A DNA stretch of 64,000 nt from Pseudomonadota bacterium (GTDB taxonomy: Bacteria; Pseudomonadota; Gammaproteobacteria; Steroidobacterales; Woeseiaceae), in the NCBI GenBank assembly GCA_022563195.1, contig JADFNV010000013.1, positions 1-64,000 on the forward strand, in the 5' to 3' direction. Shown here piece after piece: positions 42,801 to 51,137 of this stretch; the stretch's first letter is position 1; each line of letters starts with the position of its first letter. The notes under the pieces are model-generated. The model had not been told where the DNA came from. It was given only the letters and a program-made list of their open reading frames with translations, and made no database searches. Both the position numbers and the translations under genes were made by a program.

Positions 42801-43341
42801 GCTGTACACCGAGCTGCTGGGCCGCGCCGTCGAATCGCTCAAGGCCGGCCGGGAACCTGATCTCGACGGACCGCTCAACGCCGGCGTCGATATCAATCTT
42901 CGCGTTGCCGCGCTCTTGCCCGAAGACTATATCCCGGATGTACACCTGCGCCTGATACTGTACAAACGAATATCGTCGTCGGCGACGCCCGATGATCTCC
43001 GCGAATTACAGGTCGAACTCATCGACCGTTTCGGCCTGTTGCCGGAACCCGCGAAGAATCTGATGCGCATTGCGGCTATTAAACAGTCAGCCGGCGCTCT
43101 CGGCATCGAGAAAATCGATGCGGCCGACAGTGGCGGCTATCTCATCTTCGGTCAGCAAAGTCACATCGACCCTGTCGCCCTGGTGCAATTAGTGCAAAAT
43201 GACAGCCACGCATACAAACTTCAGGGCTCTCATCGTTTACAGTTCCGTGGGGAACTCGGTAAGCTTGACACTCGATTCGCGGCAGTTGAGAAACTGTTAG
43301 AGCGACTCGCAGTCAAAGAAACCACGCTGAAGGCAGGATAA
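39862..43341 (+). CDS. mfd: Transcription-repair coupling factor
   Basis: The 1159-residue protein removes RNA polymerase stalled at DNA lesions and recruits UvrA. The UvrB-like N-terminal module spans about 1-350. The RNA-polymerase-interacting CarD-like domain is near 480-560 (AGSPVVHAEYGVGRYLGL). The RecG-type helicase has GDVGFGKTEVALRA (motif I), VVIGTHKLLQ, IDEEHRFGVRDKE (motif II) and TATPIPRTLNMAL (motif III). The TRCF C-terminal domain ends near 1150 (LPEDYIPDVHLRL). Length and domains are normal. The start is GTG at 39862. Confidence 0.96.
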   Translation: MAYDSLLIPPTLHLPEPGRSRGWGRLIGASTALAIAELSRRIDTPLLVLANDPRQADQLESEIRFFAGSDCAIRHFVEWETLPWDSFSPHQEIASERLAVLSALRGMHGGIVIASAPVLLQRLPPVDYVAARSLSLQKGQLLPREAFIGSLASAGYQRASQVFEHGEFAVRGSLIDVFPMGLTQPIRIDFFDDDIESLRYFSPDSQLSGDMLDTVEVLPAREIPLDADAIRDFRERYRERFEGQPSRSRIYRDVSDGIAHGGIEYYLPLFFDSTASLIDYLSAGCMLIVPEGITAVLQQAWAEIEERHEICRLDPERPILTAVETFLTPDAVAAQLQEWPQLRYSAQTLADGKTIENFATRMPPALKIEARYEDAAGALVEFLRSFAGRVLFTADSAGRREQVHDILTGRGLDLTRVDDWNSFVTGSHRIGVAIAPLENGVLLTDAGVAIISEQQLFGDRVRPHSRRRRIERDPETIIRQLNDLEAGSPVVHAEYGVGRYLGLTTLQAGGIEGEFLHLEYADGDKLYVPVHALELITRFTGASPETAPLHRLGNDQWAKARQRAIKKIRDIAAELLDVYARRAARPGYRFHWSETDYREFERGFPFDLTDDQARTIDEVLTDLGTDKPMDRIVCGDVGFGKTEVALRATFAAVYGGKQVAILVPTTLLAQQHGQVFKDRFADWPVRIEVLSRFQTGKAVRVIVEGMRDGTVDVVIGTHKLLQHTKDLKDVGLVIIDEEHRFGVRDKEAIKSLRSQIDVLTLTATPIPRTLNMALGGLRDMSLIATAPAERLAIKTFVTEWNDVLIREACLREVKRGGQVYFIHNRVKDIDGVAQKLAVLVPEANIRVGHGQMPERELEQVMLDFYHRRFNILLCTTIIESGIDVPTANTIVINRADQFGLAQLHQLRGRVGRSHHRAYAYLVVPPRATMTADAIKRLEAIDSLEELGSGFTLATHDLEIRGAGELLGDTQSGQIQEIGFSLYTELLGRAVESLKAGREPDLDGPLNAGVDINLRVAALLPEDYIPDVHLRLILYKRISSSATPDDLRELQVELIDRFGLLPEPAKNLMRIAAIKQSAGALGIEKIDAADSGGYLIFGQQSHIDPVALVQLVQNDSHAYKLQGSHRLQFRGELGKLDTRFAAVEKLLERLAVKETTLKAG

Positions 43342-43365
43342 GTCCGCACATCCACGAGGTTGACC

Positions 43366-44205
43366 ATGCAACGAATCGCTTTGCTCCTCGCATCAATGTT
43401 ATTACTGCCGGCAGCCGTAGCTCAGGACGAGGTTTTAGACGAAGCCCCGGAAATCCGCCGCTATACGGTCGAGATCGTTGTCTTTGCCTATGTTGAAGAT
43501 GTCTATGTCGGCACCGAAAAATTTCCCGCCGACATTCCGGTCATCGCCGATGCGGACATGTTCGATGACGATGCGGAAGACATTCTCGAAGACGACGCGC
43601 TGCAGGAGGATAAGCCCGAGCCTGTCGTCGATGATGAAGACGCTGACGAGAACGATCCCGATGCGGCCAAACTTGTCACCGTCTTACTGACCGAGGACGA
43701 ATTTACGCTGCAGGACGTCATCGATAAATTCGAGGAACTTGACGCGTATGAGACGATCATGCACGTCGGCTGGACCCAGGCCACGTTTCCGCTCGAAGAA
43801 ACGGAAGCGATCGATTTAGAGTTTTTCGGCGAGCCACCACCAGGTCTCGCCGGTAGTTTTTCCTTGTACCTCGGCCGTTACCTGCACCTCATCGTCGACC
43901 TGGCACTCGATGCGCCCGGCGATGATGACGAGAAACTCGGGATCGCCGACTCACCCGCCTTCAGTTTCGGCGGCTTTCGATTTCGATATGTCGATGAAGA
44001 GCCGTTTTATGAAGAGATTGTTCGCTACCGCATACAGGACAATAGAATCATCAAGAACGGCGACATCCGCTATTTCGACCACCCGAAATTTGGTGTAGTT
44101 GCCAAAATTACGCGGTTTGAAGAAGCCGACGACGAAGACCTGGAAGAAGAGGACGACGAAGACCTGGAGCGCGACTTCCAACAATTACTCAGTTGGAATG
44201 AGTAA
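43366..44205 (+). CDS. csiV: CsiV-family periplasmic protein
   Basis: About 279 residues with a signal peptide (MQRIALLLASMLLLPAAVAQ) and the family opening RRYTVEIVVFAYVEDVY. CsiV is a periplasmic factor of cell division known from Vibrio; members sit next to mfd in many Gammaproteobacteria, as here (25 bases after it). Central (FDDDAEDILEDDALQEDKPE) and C-terminal (EEADDEDLEEEDDEDLE) stretches are unusually acidic, suggesting disordered or cation-binding linkers. The 3' end overlaps the convergent GGDEF gene by 21 bases. An in-frame TTG at 43360 is less likely than the ATG at 43366. Confidence 0.85.
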   Translation: MQRIALLLASMLLLPAAVAQDEVLDEAPEIRRYTVEIVVFAYVEDVYVGTEKFPADIPVIADADMFDDDAEDILEDDALQEDKPEPVVDDEDADENDPDAAKLVTVLLTEDEFTLQDVIDKFEELDAYETIMHVGWTQATFPLEETEAIDLEFFGEPPPGLAGSFSLYLGRYLHLIVDLALDAPGDDDEKLGIADSPAFSFGGFRFRYVDEEPFYEEIVRYRIQDNRIIKNGDIRYFDHPKFGVVAKITRFEEADDEDLEEEDDEDLERDFQQLLSWNE

Positions 44206-45063
44206 CAGCTGGTCAAGAAATGACTGTGCCGACTGACCGTCGCTCGCTTCCGTCGATACCGCCACACGAAACGATACCGTGATAAATTTTGATACGGTAG
44301 AGCGCGGGTGGTGCACGCCGAGTTCCCTTACCGCCGCCGAAATTCTTCCTGCGAATTCGCGAACCCCGGCTTCGTCTGACGCATGAGACAGCACCACCAG
44401 TTGCGCACCATTGAGCCTGCCGACGACATCGCTGGCACGCTGTAAGCAGCGCCGCACAGCCTGCCCCACGCGCCGCAAACAGGCGTCGGCCGCATGCCGG
44501 CCAAACACATCGGCATAGGCACTGAATTCGTCCAGCGTGAACACCACAACAGCGAGAGCGAGCTTTTCACGTGCTGCGACGGCCCAGTCGTGCTCGAGAA
44601 TTTCGCGAAATGCCCGGTCGTTGAGAAGCCCGGTGACGGGATCATCTCGTGACAAATCCCGAATGCGTCGTTTCGCCTTGAGCAATTCGTGGTGCACTTC
44701 ACTGCCGGCGATCGCCCCGCCGTCGCCGCGCCAGTACGCGACGTAAAATCGTACCGTTGATTCGCCTGCCCCCCTCAATGGCTTCAATGCCAGCAAGTAT
44801 TCACGGCCGCCCAGCTCGACCGGAAAGCTCGTTTCCTCCTGTAATCGCAGCGACTCCGAAATCTCAAGAGCGAGGTCCCTGCCAACCAGCTGCTCAATAA
44901 CGTCGGCAAAAGGTCGCTTGCGCGAATCCTTGCCACCGATCGCGTCAAATGCCGGATTGCTCATCACGACGGGCCAGTCAGGATGATCGACACGCACGAT
45001 GACCAGCGGCTCGGCCGACGACTCGATGATCTGTTCCAGCATCTGTCGCGTAATGGAATTCAC
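44185..45063 (-). CDS. PAS-domain protein with degenerate GGDEF domain
   Basis: The 292-residue protein begins with a PAS-like sensor (about 10-125: IIESSAEPLVIVRVDHPDWP) followed by a GGDEF-type domain at about 130-280. The entrance motif DDPVTGLLNDRAFREIL is kept, but the GGDEF catalytic loop reads GRLNGAQLVVLS instead of GRxGGDEF, so it should lack diguanylate cyclase activity. It may bind c-di-GMP or GTP, or act as a partner. No membrane helix is seen, so it is cytoplasmic. It ends in an overlap with csiV and its ATG overlaps the nagZ stop region as ATGA, so nagZ and this gene form an operon. Confidence 0.85.
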   Translation of the reverse strand: MNSITRQMLEQIIESSAEPLVIVRVDHPDWPVVMSNPAFDAIGGKDSRKRPFADVIEQLVGRDLALEISESLRLQEETSFPVELGGREYLLALKPLRGAGESTVRFYVAYWRGDGGAIAGSEVHHELLKAKRRIRDLSRDDPVTGLLNDRAFREILEHDWAVAAREKLALAVVVFTLDEFSAYADVFGRHAADACLRRVGQAVRRCLQRASDVVGRLNGAQLVVLSHASDEAGVREFAGRISAAVRELGVHHPRSTVSKFITVSFRVAVSTEASDGQSAQSFLDQLLLIPTE

Positions 45064-46106
45064 GCATCCAGTTCCAGCTGCGGCCGCTCATTCCAGCTCG
45101 TCACATCAGCGTTCGCCTGTTGCCACTCGTCGCTTCCGAGTAAGGACTCACGCGCTATGTGGCCTGTACCGTGCAATCGCGCGAGACGCACCAGTGACAG
45201 CGGATTCGAGTGGTCATTGAGCGCCTCGACTGCCTGCAGGGCCGCACCACGGTCATTACAAATCAGCACCATGTCGCATCCTGCTGCGATCGCGAGGGAA
45301 GCCCGTTCGTGCATCGAGCCATATTCAACGGTCGCCTTCATACTCAGATCGTCGCAAAACACGGCACCGCCGAAGCCCAGGCGCGAACGCAATTCGCGCT
45401 GAATCCAGAACGTCGAAAATCCCGCCGGCGTTGCATCCATCTCGCGGTACACAATGTGCGCAATCATCACGCCCGCAATCAAACCATTGTTGTTGAGTTT
45501 TTCAAAGGGCTGCATGTCGTCGAGCATGGCGCCGTATTCGCGTCGATCGACCGGCAATTTTATATGCGAATCCGCGACAACGGCGCCGTGCCCAGGAAAA
45601 TGCTTGGCGATGCCGGCCATGCCTGCACTATTGAGCCCACGGCAAAATGCTGCGGCAAGCTCACCGACTGCATCCGGTTTGGCATGGAATGATCGATCGC
45701 CGATAATATCGCTCACGCGCCAATCAAGATCTACACATGGGGCGAAGCACAGGTCGATATTTGCGGCGCGAAGTTCGGATGCAATCAGCCAACCCGTCTT
45801 GCGCGCTATGTCGAGGGCTTGCTGTGGATTGCGATCGTATTCGTGACCGATGCTGCGCATCGGCGGAATGTCGCTGAAGCCCTGGCGAAAACGCTGCACA
45901 CGGCCACCTTCGTGATCGACAGCGATCAGCAATGCCGGACTTCGCAGTGCCCGGATTTCCGCGACGAGGTCTGTGATCTGCGCCGGCGATTCGTAGTTTC
46001 GAGTAAACAGGATCACGCCGCCAACGCCCGGTTCGCGCAACAGATCGCGATCGGCCGGGATCAGCGAAACGCCGTCTATGTCGAGCATCACAGGACCAAG
46101 TGACAT
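45060..46106 (-). CDS. nagZ: Beta-N-acetylhexosaminidase
   Basis: This 348-residue GH3 enzyme of the cytoplasm removes N-acetylglucosamine from muropeptides during cell-wall recycling. The substrate-binding motif IAKHFPGHGAVVADSH at about 165-180 and the nucleophile region FCDDLSMKATVEYGSMHERA are diagnostic, with Asp in CDDLSM as the nucleophile. Length matches E. coli NagZ (341). The next gene downstream overlaps by 4 bases. The gap of about 140 bases to rlmD contains only spacer sequence and no tRNA-like element. Confidence 0.95.
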   Translation of the reverse strand: MSLGPVMLDIDGVSLIPADRDLLREPGVGGVILFTRNYESPAQITDLVAEIRALRSPALLIAVDHEGGRVQRFRQGFSDIPPMRSIGHEYDRNPQQALDIARKTGWLIASELRAANIDLCFAPCVDLDWRVSDIIGDRSFHAKPDAVGELAAAFCRGLNSAGMAGIAKHFPGHGAVVADSHIKLPVDRREYGAMLDDMQPFEKLNNNGLIAGVMIAHIVYREMDATPAGFSTFWIQRELRSRLGFGGAVFCDDLSMKATVEYGSMHERASLAIAAGCDMVLICNDRGAALQAVEALNDHSNPLSLVRLARLHGTGHIARESLLGSDEWQQANADVTSWNERPQLELDA

Positions 46107-46247
46107 GCCTTATACCCCTGAGCCGTCAGAGCCGATCTCCGTCCAGGTGTGATTGATGGAGTACTAGGTTAGTGCGGCTTACCCGCGTGATCCAAGCTAT
46201 TACGTGATAATTATTCGAGAAATAACTTGTATCTAATTGAAATTACA

Positions 46248-47564
46248 TCATTTTTCAAATACTGCAATTGACTCGACATGGGCCGTATGGGGGAACATGT
46301 CGATAATTCCCGCAGCCGCGAGCCGGTAGCCCTGCTCATTCACGAGCGTGCCGGCGTCACGCGCGAGCGTACCCGGATGGCAGGATACGTACACGATGCG
46401 CCGGGCATCGACGACGTGCATGTGCTTTACAATTTCCGCGGCTCCAGTCCGTGCCGGGTCCAGCAGAACGCTATCCCAGCCCTCGCGCAGCCAGGACTCG
46501 CCGCCATCGATTCGATCGAGATCGGCGACTCGAAAATCAATATTGCTCAGTCCGTTGATGCTTGCGTTATGCGCGGCCGCCGTGACCAGCGTCGGCTCAC
46601 CCTCGACGCCTAGCACCACACCGGCCTTTCGAGCGAGTGGCAATGAGAAGTTGCCGAGTCCACAATACAGATCCAATACCCGATCGTCCGCGTCGGGCGC
46701 CAGCAACTCGACGACAAGGCTTACCATACCCTGGTTGACCTCGCTATTGATCTGGACGAAATCCACCGGGTCGAACTCGATGCGAATATCGAACTCCGGC
46801 AACGAGTAGTACAGCGCTTCGTCAATCTCTTCAGGATGCAACAATTCAATTGAATCCAGGCCGCCGGTTTGCAGGTAGATGCGAACACCGTGTGCATCGG
46901 CGAATGCCCGCAACAATGCCTCATCGGCTACCGATGGTGTGTCGAGTACACGAAACACCAACGCAACGGCGTTGTCGGCAACCGCGACCTCGATCTGCGG
47001 CAGGCGGGTACTGATCGATAATCCCCCGATCAGCTCACTGAGCGGGTCGATCATGGCGTCGACCGGTTTGGCGAGAACTTCGCATCGATGCATATCCGTG
47101 ATGAACGGGGCATGACGTTCGCGGAAGCCGACGAGCACCCTGCCCTTGGCATGCACGTCCTTGACGGCAAGTCTGGCGCGACGCCGATAATTCCAGGCAG
47201 GCCCGACAATGGGTTCGAGCCAGCGCTCGGCGGAGACCCGACCGATGCGCTGCAGATTGTCCTGCAGGGTTTGAAACTTGACCTGCCGCTGCTGCTCGCC
47301 CGTCACATGCTGCAGGGCACAGCCTCCGCAGCGGCCGAAGGCCTCGCAACGAGCGTCGATGCGCTCGGGCGAGGCGTCGAGTACCTCCAGCAGTTCTGCT
47401 TCATCGAACTTGCGTCGCGACTTGCGGCGAATAAAGCGCACCTCTTCGCCGGCCAGTGCCCCTGCGATGAAGACTTTCTTACCGCTGAGCGCGGCAATAC
47501 CTCGACCGTCGTGCATGACGGACTCGATACGGGCCGTCTCCGGCTCACGGCGGCGTCGCGACAC
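46248..47564 (-). CDS. rlmD: 23S rRNA (uracil-5-)-methyltransferase
   Basis: The 438-residue enzyme methylates U1939 of 23S rRNA (E. coli numbering). A TRAM domain lies at about 5-65. Iron-sulphur cysteines in CEAFGRCGGCALQH at about 80-93 are followed by the methyltransferase domain with VLDLYCGLGNFSLPLAR and the catalytic region YVSCHPGTLARDA, where the Cys is the nucleophile. The gene starts 10 bases after the upstream exonuclease gene and is the last gene of the long operon. Its minus-strand terminator was not identified. Confidence 0.95.
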   Translation of the reverse strand: MSRRRREPETARIESVMHDGRGIAALSGKKVFIAGALAGEEVRFIRRKSRRKFDEAELLEVLDASPERIDARCEAFGRCGGCALQHVTGEQQRQVKFQTLQDNLQRIGRVSAERWLEPIVGPAWNYRRRARLAVKDVHAKGRVLVGFRERHAPFITDMHRCEVLAKPVDAMIDPLSELIGGLSISTRLPQIEVAVADNAVALVFRVLDTPSVADEALLRAFADAHGVRIYLQTGGLDSIELLHPEEIDEALYYSLPEFDIRIEFDPVDFVQINSEVNQGMVSLVVELLAPDADDRVLDLYCGLGNFSLPLARKAGVVLGVEGEPTLVTAAAHNASINGLSNIDFRVADLDRIDGGESWLREGWDSVLLDPARTGAAEIVKHMHVVDARRIVYVSCHPGTLARDAGTLVNEQGYRLAAAGIIDMFPHTAHVESIAVFEK

Positions 47565-47574
47565 GGCCAGCTAC

Positions 47575-48348
47575 TCAGCTCACGGGCCAGGCCGCAAGAA
47601 ATTCCTTCAGATGCGGTTCGCCCATTGCCGTCAATGCGCTTCGCACAAGGCCATACTCGTGCTCAAGACCGATTTGATCCAGGTTGCCACGCAGGAGCTC
47701 GAAGCGCAGGAATATGAGCCAGGTATTGAGCACATCGGTTTCGCAATAATCGCGAATTTCGCGCAGCCCACCCTCACGATAGCGATCCCAGACCTTGTCG
47801 CCGCTCATGCCCAGTTTGCCGGGAAAACCCAGCAGTGCCGACATCTGCTCGAGGCTGGCCCGTCCCCGCGGCTGAAAGCCGGCCAACACATCCATGAGGT
47901 CGATGTGCCGCCAGTGGAATCGGCTCAGGTAGTTGTTGTAGCGAAACTCCCTGTCCGAGTCACCTTTTTCCCAGTAACGCGGCGCCTGTATCGAGTGTTT
48001 CAGCGCGCGATAATTCAGCACCGGGAGATCGAAGCCACTGCCATTCCATGAAATCAGGTCAGGCGTATAACGATCCACGCCGTCAAAAAATCGGCGCACC
48101 AGTTCAGCCTCGTCCGAGTCTTCGTCACCGAGGCTCCAGACGCGAAAACTCTCGCCCGACCGCAGCGCAACCGCAATGGCCACAATGCGGTGCTGATGCA
48201 ACGGCAGGAATTCGCTGCCCGTGGCCTGCAACTGCCTGAATATCATCGCCGACGCAACGTCCTCGTCAGACAGATCGGCAAGGTCCCACATGCGGCGCCC
48301 GAATTCGACGTCGGGAATCGTCTCGATATCAAACGAGAAGCAGTTCAT
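47575..48348 (-). CDS. PolB-like 3'-5' exonuclease (DEDD family)
   Basis: This is a 257-residue protein. FSFDIETIPD at 4-13 is the first exonuclease motif (D-x-E). LISWNGSGFDLPVLNYRAL is the second (WNGxGFDxP), and EIRDYCETDVLNTWLIFLRF is the third (YxxxD). This matches the family called predicted 3'-5' exonuclease related to the PolB proofreading domain. It probably trims DNA or RNA ends in the cytoplasm. The ATG overlaps the acpS stop as ATGA, so the two are co-translated. Confidence 0.9.
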   Translation of the reverse strand: MNCFSFDIETIPDVEFGRRMWDLADLSDEDVASAMIFRQLQATGSEFLPLHQHRIVAIAVALRSGESFRVWSLGDEDSDEAELVRRFFDGVDRYTPDLISWNGSGFDLPVLNYRALKHSIQAPRYWEKGDSDREFRYNNYLSRFHWRHIDLMDVLAGFQPRGRASLEQMSALLGFPGKLGMSGDKVWDRYREGGLREIRDYCETDVLNTWLIFLRFELLRGNLDQIGLEHEYGLVRSALTAMGEPHLKEFLAAWPVS

Positions 48349-48743
48349 GACGATTCAGGAGTCGAGATGCATTCGACAATGGCAAACGCGATGATGAGGC
48401 CGGCATCGTCTGTCAGGCTGACATGTCCAGCGCCGATTCCGAGTTGCGCACAGACCTCTTGTCCACGTTCGGACCAGATGATCAACGGTCGACCCCAATC
48501 ATTATTGACAATGCCGACATCACGTAACCAGATGCCGTGCCTGAACCCCGTGCCCATCGCTTTTGCCGCTGCTTCTTTAGCAGCGAAACGCATCGCAAGA
48601 AAGCGTACTGGCCACTTGTTCTTGTGGAACAACTCAATTTCTTCATCCATGAGCAGTCGGCGCACGAAATGCTCGCCGAACCGGTCGTAGGTGGCCTGAA
48701 TCCGGGACAGTTCAACGACATCCGTCCCAATTCCAAAAATCAT
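48345..48743 (-). CDS. acpS: Holo-[acyl-carrier-protein] synthase
   Basis: 132 residues beginning MIFGIGTDVVELSRIQATYD. The Mg-binding Asp in GTDVVEL and the phosphopantetheine-transfer motif FLAMRFAAKEAAAKAMGTG (the FAAKEA helix) are intact. AcpS attaches 4'-phosphopantetheine from CoA to apo-ACP, needed for fatty-acid synthesis. Position directly after pdxJ is the standard gammaproteobacterial order recO-pdxJ-acpS. Confidence 0.96.
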   Translation of the reverse strand: MIFGIGTDVVELSRIQATYDRFGEHFVRRLLMDEEIELFHKNKWPVRFLAMRFAAKEAAAKAMGTGFRHGIWLRDVGIVNNDWGRPLIIWSERGQEVCAQLGIGAGHVSLTDDAGLIIAFAIVECISTPESS

Positions 48744-48750
48744 GATCGGC

Positions 48751-49491
48751 TCACCCTTCGCGTGCCTGCAGCATCAGGCGTTTCATCTCGCTGACGGCCA
48801 TTGCGAGCCCTTCAAAGACTGCGCGGGAAATAATCGCGTGACCAATATTGAGTTCGACTACCTGCTCGATAGTGGCGATTGCTGCGACATTTCCGTAATG
48901 AAGCCCGTGGCCTGCATTGATTGTCAGTCCGAGACCATCACCATATTCGGCCGCGATCCTGACACGTTCGAGTTCACTGCGTTGCTCGTCACCTTCAGCA
49001 TCGGCATAACTGCCGGTATGCAGCTCGACGACCGGCGCGCCAACCGCTACGGCCGCATCGAGTTGCAGCGGATCCGGATCGATAAACAAGGACACGCGGA
49101 TACCGGCGTCAGCCAGGCGCGCGCAAGCGTCACGCACTGTATCGATCTGGCCGTCGACGTCGAGGCCTCCCTCGGTCGTGAGCTCTTCACGTTTCTCAGG
49201 AACGAGACAGACATCGGACGGCGCGATATCCGCGGCGATGCCCAGCATTTCATCGGTCACAGCGATTTCGAGGTTCATATGGGTGTGCATTACCGCGTTG
49301 ATCGCAATGATATCGCTATCTTGAATATGGCGACGATCCTCGCGCAAGTGGACCGTAATACTGTCGGCGCCGGCCTGTTCAACTATCGCGGCCGCTTCCG
49401 CGGGACTTGGGTATGGCGTGCCCCGCGCCTGCCGCAAGGTTGCGACATGGTCGATATTGACCCCAAGTTGCAATGGTTTCGTGATTTCCAA
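48751..49491 (-). CDS. pdxJ: Pyridoxine 5'-phosphate synthase
   Basis: This 246-residue TIM-barrel enzyme joins 1-deoxyxylulose phosphate and aminoacetone phosphate to make pyridoxine 5'-phosphate. The N-terminus [16 protein letters not shown] carries conserved His and Arg. [17 protein letters not shown] and [14 protein letters not shown] contain the catalytic and phosphate-binding residues. It begins exactly next to the recO stop and ends 7 bases before acpS, so it is part of the operon. Confidence 0.96.
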   Translation of the reverse strand: MEITKPLQLGVNIDHVATLRQARGTPYPSPAEAAAIVEQAGADSITVHLREDRRHIQDSDIIAINAVMHTHMNLEIAVTDEMLGIAADIAPSDVCLVPEKREELTTEGGLDVDGQIDTVRDACARLADAGIRVSLFIDPDPLQLDAAVAVGAPVVELHTGSYADAEGDEQRSELERVRIAAEYGDGLGLTINAGHGLHYGNVAAIATIEQVVELNIGHAIISRAVFEGLAMAVSEMKRLMLQAREG

Positions 49492-50241
49492 TTAACGTGC
49501 CTCGCCTTTGGAATCAGGGATTCTAGCGCGATGCAAGTCAACGAGCACCTTGCGACTCTTGAGCTCCTTGCCACCGAGATGAAAGGCAATAAGCGCGCGC
49601 AGCAATCGGTTCGCGGCGCGCAAAACATCGGGCTCATCGAAGTGAAGCTCGCCGATGGCCAGCAACTGGGCCCCTGAAAAGACCAACGCTCCATCCGATC
49701 GATTGACAGCAACCGGACCCTGCTCGAATCGGTACTCATAATTCTGCGCAGGTTTGAGTGCCTCCTGCGAGTCGAACTCGTGATCAAGAATCACCGCATA
49801 GCCGACTTGTCGCAGCAATTCGATTTCAAACTGCCGCAGGCATGCGGCCACGTTTTCCGTCGCGGCCAGTGTCTGAATCGTCTCGCCGTAAATATCGAAA
49901 ATCCCGGGCTGCGGATCGTGGCGATGCAGCAGATGCAATAACAATTCATTGACATAGAAACCAGAGAGCAAGGCGTCGCCCGACAGGCTTATCGGCGCGC
50001 CACGAATTTCCGCACCTGTCAAAGTGCCGAGATCGGATCGTTGCACCCACGACATTGACAGCGGCATGAAAGGACGCAAGACACCACGAAGTCGAGACTT
50101 GGCCCCGCGGCTGCCCCTGGCGACAAGCGCAAGTTTGCCGTGATCATGACTTATCACATCGAGAATCTGGCTGGAATCTCGAAACGGTCGATGATGCAGG
50201 ATAAATGCGGGCTGCTGCTGGACTCGCCTGGTTGCGGTCAT
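49492..50241 (-). CDS. recO: DNA repair protein RecO
   Basis: This 249-residue protein loads RecA on gapped DNA together with RecR (and RecF). The OB-fold N-terminus is recognisable (QPAFILHHRPFRDSSQILDV, then LALVARGSRGAKSRLRGVLR). The C-terminal helical part has no zinc cysteines, as is usual for gammaproteobacterial RecO. The gene is two bases after era and abuts pdxJ. Length is normal. Confidence 0.93.
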   Translation of the reverse strand: MTATRRVQQQPAFILHHRPFRDSSQILDVISHDHGKLALVARGSRGAKSRLRGVLRPFMPLSMSWVQRSDLGTLTGAEIRGAPISLSGDALLSGFYVNELLLHLLHRHDPQPGIFDIYGETIQTLAATENVAACLRQFEIELLRQVGYAVILDHEFDSQEALKPAQNYEYRFEQGPVAVNRSDGALVFSGAQLLAIGELHFDEPDVLRAANRLLRALIAFHLGGKELKSRKVLVDLHRARIPDSKGEAR

Positions 50242-50243
50242 GG

Positions 50244-51137
50244 CTACGGCAACTCATAGCCGAGACGCTGCAAATCCTTGTCGCTATCAGACCAGTTGTC
50301 CCTGACCTTGACCCAGAGTTCGAGATGTACGCGCCGGGACAGACGTTCGCTCAGTTCAATGCGAGCCGATCTGCCGACTTTCTTTAAAATATTGCCACCC
50401 TTGCCAACGACCATGCCTTTCTGGCTATCGCGTTCTACCCAGATTATCGCGTTGATCGTTATGCGCTGCGCGTCCTGATCGTAGCGTTCGATCTGCACGG
50501 TCAGGCCATAGGGCAATTCCTGATGCAGCAATACCATCAGCTTTTCGCGGATGACTTCAGAGGCGTGAAACTCGGCGCTGCGATCCGTCTGCATGTCCTC
50601 GGGAAACAGTCGCGGCGATTCGGGCAGGAAAGCAGGAATACACGCCAGCAATGCGTCGAGATTGTCGTGCTTGCGGGCCGATATCGGCAAGATTTCCGCG
50701 AAATCGTGCCGCTCCGCCATCGCCGCAATGGTGGTCAGTAATAGTTCCTTGGGATTCACACGATCGATCTTGTTGAGAAGCGCGATAACCGGTGCACGAT
50801 TCGTTCGCAGGCGATTCAGAACATCGCGGTCCTCATCGGTCCAATGCGTCGCATCGCTGACGAATAGCACAAGATCCGCATCGACGAGTGCATTGACGGC
50901 CGTACGATTCATCATCCGATTCATCGCCTTGCCGGCCTTGCGATGCAAACCCGGCGTGTCGACGAAAACGATCTGCGCATCTGTTGTCGTGTACACAGCC
51001 AGAATCCGGTGACGGGTTGTCTGCGGCTTGTGCGTGACGATGCTGACCTTGCTACCCATGATCGCGTTGATCAAAGTGGACTTGCCCACATTCGGCCGCC
51101 CAATAACGGCAACGAATCCGCAGCGCGACTGCGTCAT
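50244..51137 (-). CDS. era: GTPase Era
   Basis: The 297-residue GTPase binds 16S rRNA and helps 30S subunit assembly. G1 is GRPNVGKSTLINAI, the switch region KPQTTRHRILAV, G3 DTPGLHRKAG and G4 NKID (LLNKIDRVN). The KH domain at about 195-290 contains ERDSQKGMVVGKGGNILKKV with its GxxG loop. The ATG overlaps the rnc stop by 4 bases, so it is coupled to RNase III translation as in most Gammaproteobacteria. Confidence 0.97.
   Translation of the reverse strand: MTQSRCGFVAVIGRPNVGKSTLINAIMGSKVSIVTHKPQTTRHRILAVYTTTDAQIVFVDTPGLHRKAGKAMNRMMNRTAVNALVDADLVLFVSDATHWTDEDRDVLNRLRTNRAPVIALLNKIDRVNPKELLLTTIAAMAERHDFAEILPISARKHDNLDALLACIPAFLPESPRLFPEDMQTDRSAEFHASEVIREKLMVLLHQELPYGLTVQIERYDQDAQRITINAIIWVERDSQKGMVVGKGGNILKKVGRSARIELSERLSRRVHLELWVKVRDNWSDSDKDLQRLGYELP

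Noticed and set aside
46107-46247. A possible tRNA gene in the gap between nagZ and rlmD
   Set aside because: No cloverleaf with TTC-G-like T-arm and anticodon arm could be drawn; it is AT-rich spacer.
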